This document shows, one piece after another, positions 61,450 to 64,000 of a stretch of 64,000 nt of DNA. The DNA is from Hysterangium stoloniferum (Eukaryota; Basidiomycota; Agaricomycetes; Hysterangiales; Hysterangiaceae). The stretch is taken from assembly GCA_015178975.1 (NCBI GenBank), contig WHVD01000124.1:1-64000 (forward strand). The letters are read 5' to 3'. Each line of letters starts with the position of its first letter. The first letter of the stretch is position 1. The notes beneath the pieces are model-generated. The model saw nothing but the letters and a program-made list of their open reading frames with translations, made no database searches and was not told the origin of the DNA. Both the position numbers and the translations under genes were made by a program.

Positions 61450-62184
61450 GGTTGGCTAGAAAACAGGCGAAGAAGAGATATACGGTGATCGAGTCACAGA
61501 AATACGAAATAAACCAGGTGTTTATTCAAATGCCGCCATGATAGAAACGCTTACTGTAATCTGAATTCCAGGATTCAGCACTGAGCGCTCGCTGGTTCCG
61601 GCTCAGGTCACTTTTTTTTTTCTTGTGGGACGTCTGGTATAAGTCTGAACCATGCGGCACAGCCGATATCCAAGATCCGTTATTAACTGGCCTTATTGAG
61701 GGACCACAAGGGGGAAATACATTTATGTACGCACTCCCGAGAGCCGGCAGGTAGTGTGGGACTCGCTGGCCATTTTATCGTATATTGAAGTGCATCGTCA
61801 GTCACGAGGACCTTTTTCGGATTAATGGCGTCGGCCCTGCAAGATTAAATCTGTTTTCTATGTGGATCAGGCTCTGTTTCATATATATGATACCACGCGT
61901 GGATACTTGGTGGTGCTCTATTGCATATTATACGGGGATACTACGTGTTCTACTGCACATTATAAGGGATACTTGTCCTAGTTGAAAGTTCTCATATTTC
62001 TAATATTCGAAATCACTTCATATGGGCCTATAACTGTGACTCGCCGTGACGAGGTATTTACAACGCAGCGCTCAATCAGGACTTACTCGTCTAGATTTTA
62101 CAATTATCTTTCTTTGACTGAAGTCTCATTTATTGTAATCTGACCAGCCAATAGCATTTGAGCTTGTTCTGCACCTCCATCAGG
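61450..62184. promoter_or_regulatory. Divergent interval of TRP5 and asparaginase with two TGTGACTCG motifs
   Basis: TGTGACTCG occurs twice, each oriented toward its own gene: on the minus strand at about 61490-61498 (42 bases before TRP5) and on the plus strand at about 62035-62043 (about 140 bases before asparaginase). TGACTC is the half-conserved core of the Gcn4/Cpc1 site used in general amino-acid control. No gene lies in the interval; a short frame near 61785 is not supported. Confidence 0.45.
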
Positions 62185-64000
62185 ATGGGGACCGAATCCC
62201 GAGTTCTTGTGATCTTCTGTGGAGGTACTATAGGCATGTTGAAGTCAGACAAAAGGGGATATGTCCCAGAACCACATTATCTCGCGGAAATTTTGAGAGC
62301 TCAAACCCGCTTTCACGACCCGGAGGAGGATTCTCTATTTTCCCATTCTAGCACTGTCGCAGGGTTTCGAGAATGGAGTAGGAGCGGCCGTTCCAGTCCG
62401 CTTCACCCTCCAGTGTCTGGACCGCTGCTTCCTGTGATCCCTCTGCTTTATGATGTTCTTGTTCGTTCATGTCGACCAATTTTGGCGCCTCGTCTATCTG
62501 GTACTGAAGATGGTATATCTTGCAAAAAGATATCAGATGATTGCTACGAAAGTTACTTACCGACTCTTGTAACACCTAGAGGAAGTGGTCAGCGGATTCG
62601 CTACGCAATCCTCGAGGTATTTCGCTGGTTACTAGCATATCAATTCTGTCACGATTATTTATTTATTTAGTGGGACCCACTTCTCGATAGTAGCAATCTG
62701 GGACCTTCTGACTGGGTTAGAATCGCCACTGACATTGAACTTAATTATACATTCGATGCGTTCGTTGTTTTGCATGGCACAGGTAATTGCATCGGTCTGA
62801 GAAGTCATCGATATTTGAACTTTTATTGAATCAGATACCATGGCGTATAGTTCAAGCGCTCTGAGCTTTCTTTTGGAAGACCTAGGAAAAACTGTGGTAA
62901 CTTTATCTATTATCTTGATTAAGCCCCTTGTTTGCATGGCCTGCAGATTCTTACGGGGGCGCAGATACCCTTGTCCGAGTGGAGAAACGATGCCGTGGAT
63001 AACTTATTGGGTGCGTTGTGCATTGCAGGTCAATATATCATACCAGGTATGTCATGTCACACTGTCCATCGTCTATTAGTGTCTAATGCAAGAATAATTC
63101 AGAGTGCTGTGTATATTTCAACCATACACTCTATCGAGGGAACAGGATCTCGAAAAGTTCGATATTAGATTTCGACGCTTTTGATAGTCCAAACTTCCCC
63201 CCGCTCATGAAGGGTGCGCGGAAAAACTTCATTTCTATTTTCTTAAGTTGACCCTCATCCCCGTAGTCGGCACCAACGTCATCGTGAATTGGAACGAGGT
63301 TTTGCGAAAGCCTAACCCTCGAAAATTCCGAGCTCATAAACGTTGGTTTTGTTCTGTTTTCCTATTTCCCAATACTCATTTCTGAACAGAGATGTCCACC
63401 AACGTTGGTAAGCCCCAAAGAGTATCCATAGCGTACAGTGTGACTTCACCCATTGACAGCCACACTGAGATTATTCCCTGGAATAACTGCTGTTTCTGTC
63501 AAGGCTTTCTTAGCCCCTCCAACCCAAGGTGTAATTATTGAAACGTTCGGTTCGGGAAACGCTCCAAATCGGTCTGATCTTCTTCAAGTGTTCCGAGATG
63601 CCTGCGAAAGGGGTGTGGTGGTGGTCGCCATCTCACAGTGTGCTAAAGGTACAGTATCCAATGCATACGAGACAGGAATAGCTCTACTCCAGACAGGAGT
63701 AATCGCGGGTGGCGATATGACCCCTGAGGTAATTGTTGTGTTTATACGGAGGAAATTTCTGCGTTTTAACGTAATCCATTACAGTGCGCCTTGACGAAGT
63801 TAGGTTATTTGTTATCCAAGCCCGAACTTTCGTCAGAACAAATTCGCGAATTGGTGCAAAAGCCGCTGAGGGGAGAGATGACCCTCCCAAGTGCATTCTC
63901 GGGCACTCGTAGCCAAGCTTCAGTGGATGCTAGTGTGGGAAACGTCCAGGACGTATTAGCTCATATCGTCAGACTCCTTTCTTCAAAGAGATCTACACAT
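62185..64000 (+). CDS. L-asparaginase, cytosolic type, cut off by the window end
   Basis: It hydrolyses asparagine to aspartate and ammonia. It starts [20 protein letters not shown] with the first catalytic Thr in GGTIGM. The second motif [20 protein letters not shown] carries the Thr-Asp pair. [40 protein letters not shown] and [13 protein letters not shown] are family landmarks. The segment of about 130 residues between the two motifs has the arrangement of the eukaryotic cytosolic asparaginases, which often carry a C-terminal ankyrin domain. The frame is still open at 64000 and the part seen after [14 protein letters not shown] is not diagnostic. About seven introns so far. Confidence 0.92.

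Overview
The window is chromosomal DNA of a filamentous fungus, most probably an Agaricomycete (Basidiomycota). The genes are dense and cut by many introns of about 45-70 bases. Tryptophan synthase is the fused fungal alpha-beta form. The 5' end holds chromodomain-bearing Ty3/gypsy relics and a Tc1/mariner relic. The protein flavour and transposon types recall Cantharellales such as Rhizoctonia, but that is only an impression.

Layout. Bases 1-11.5 kb are a nest of transposable-element fossils: the 3' part of a chromovirus with one LTR and an antisense Cys-rich accessory region, a Tc1-like remnant between two direct 185-base units, and the 3' part of a second chromovirus with a long unidentified region and its LTR. 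Diverged tandem repeats and unassigned DNA follow to about 13 kb. From 13 to 19 kb lie a WDR26/Gid7-type WD40 protein, a PAQR/Izh membrane receptor and the SUMO-conjugating enzyme Ubc9. A poorly coding stretch (19-22 kb) precedes two tandem aldo-keto reductases, the GARP subunit Vps54 and an Ecl1-type zinc-motif protein. A gene-free 5.4 kb stretch with microsatellites and small duplications separates these from the right half. The right half is a compact housekeeping block: arrestin-like protein, mitochondrial ATP synthase beta, Ctf18, a DUF1776 protein, a 2',3'-cyclic phosphodiesterase, a type II NADH dehydrogenase with EF-hands, Clp1, an ADGF-type adenosine deaminase, a Dal5-like MFS transporter, tryptophan synthase and the start of an L-asparaginase.

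How the genes may work together. No classical secondary-metabolite cluster is seen. The last 11 kb is loosely themed on nitrogen and amino-acid metabolism (adenosine deaminase, allantoate-type permease, tryptophan synthase, asparaginase). Three of these genes have Gcn4/AP-1-like motifs upstream. ATP synthase beta and the NADH dehydrogenase are both respiratory but stand in separate transcription units. Notable gene-structure oddities are two divergent neighbours that each seem to start with a 4-nucleotide coding exon, and three introns that only make sense with a GC-AG boundary.

Limits. Exon boundaries were read by eye from reading frames, splice motifs and remembered family alignments. No database search was possible.
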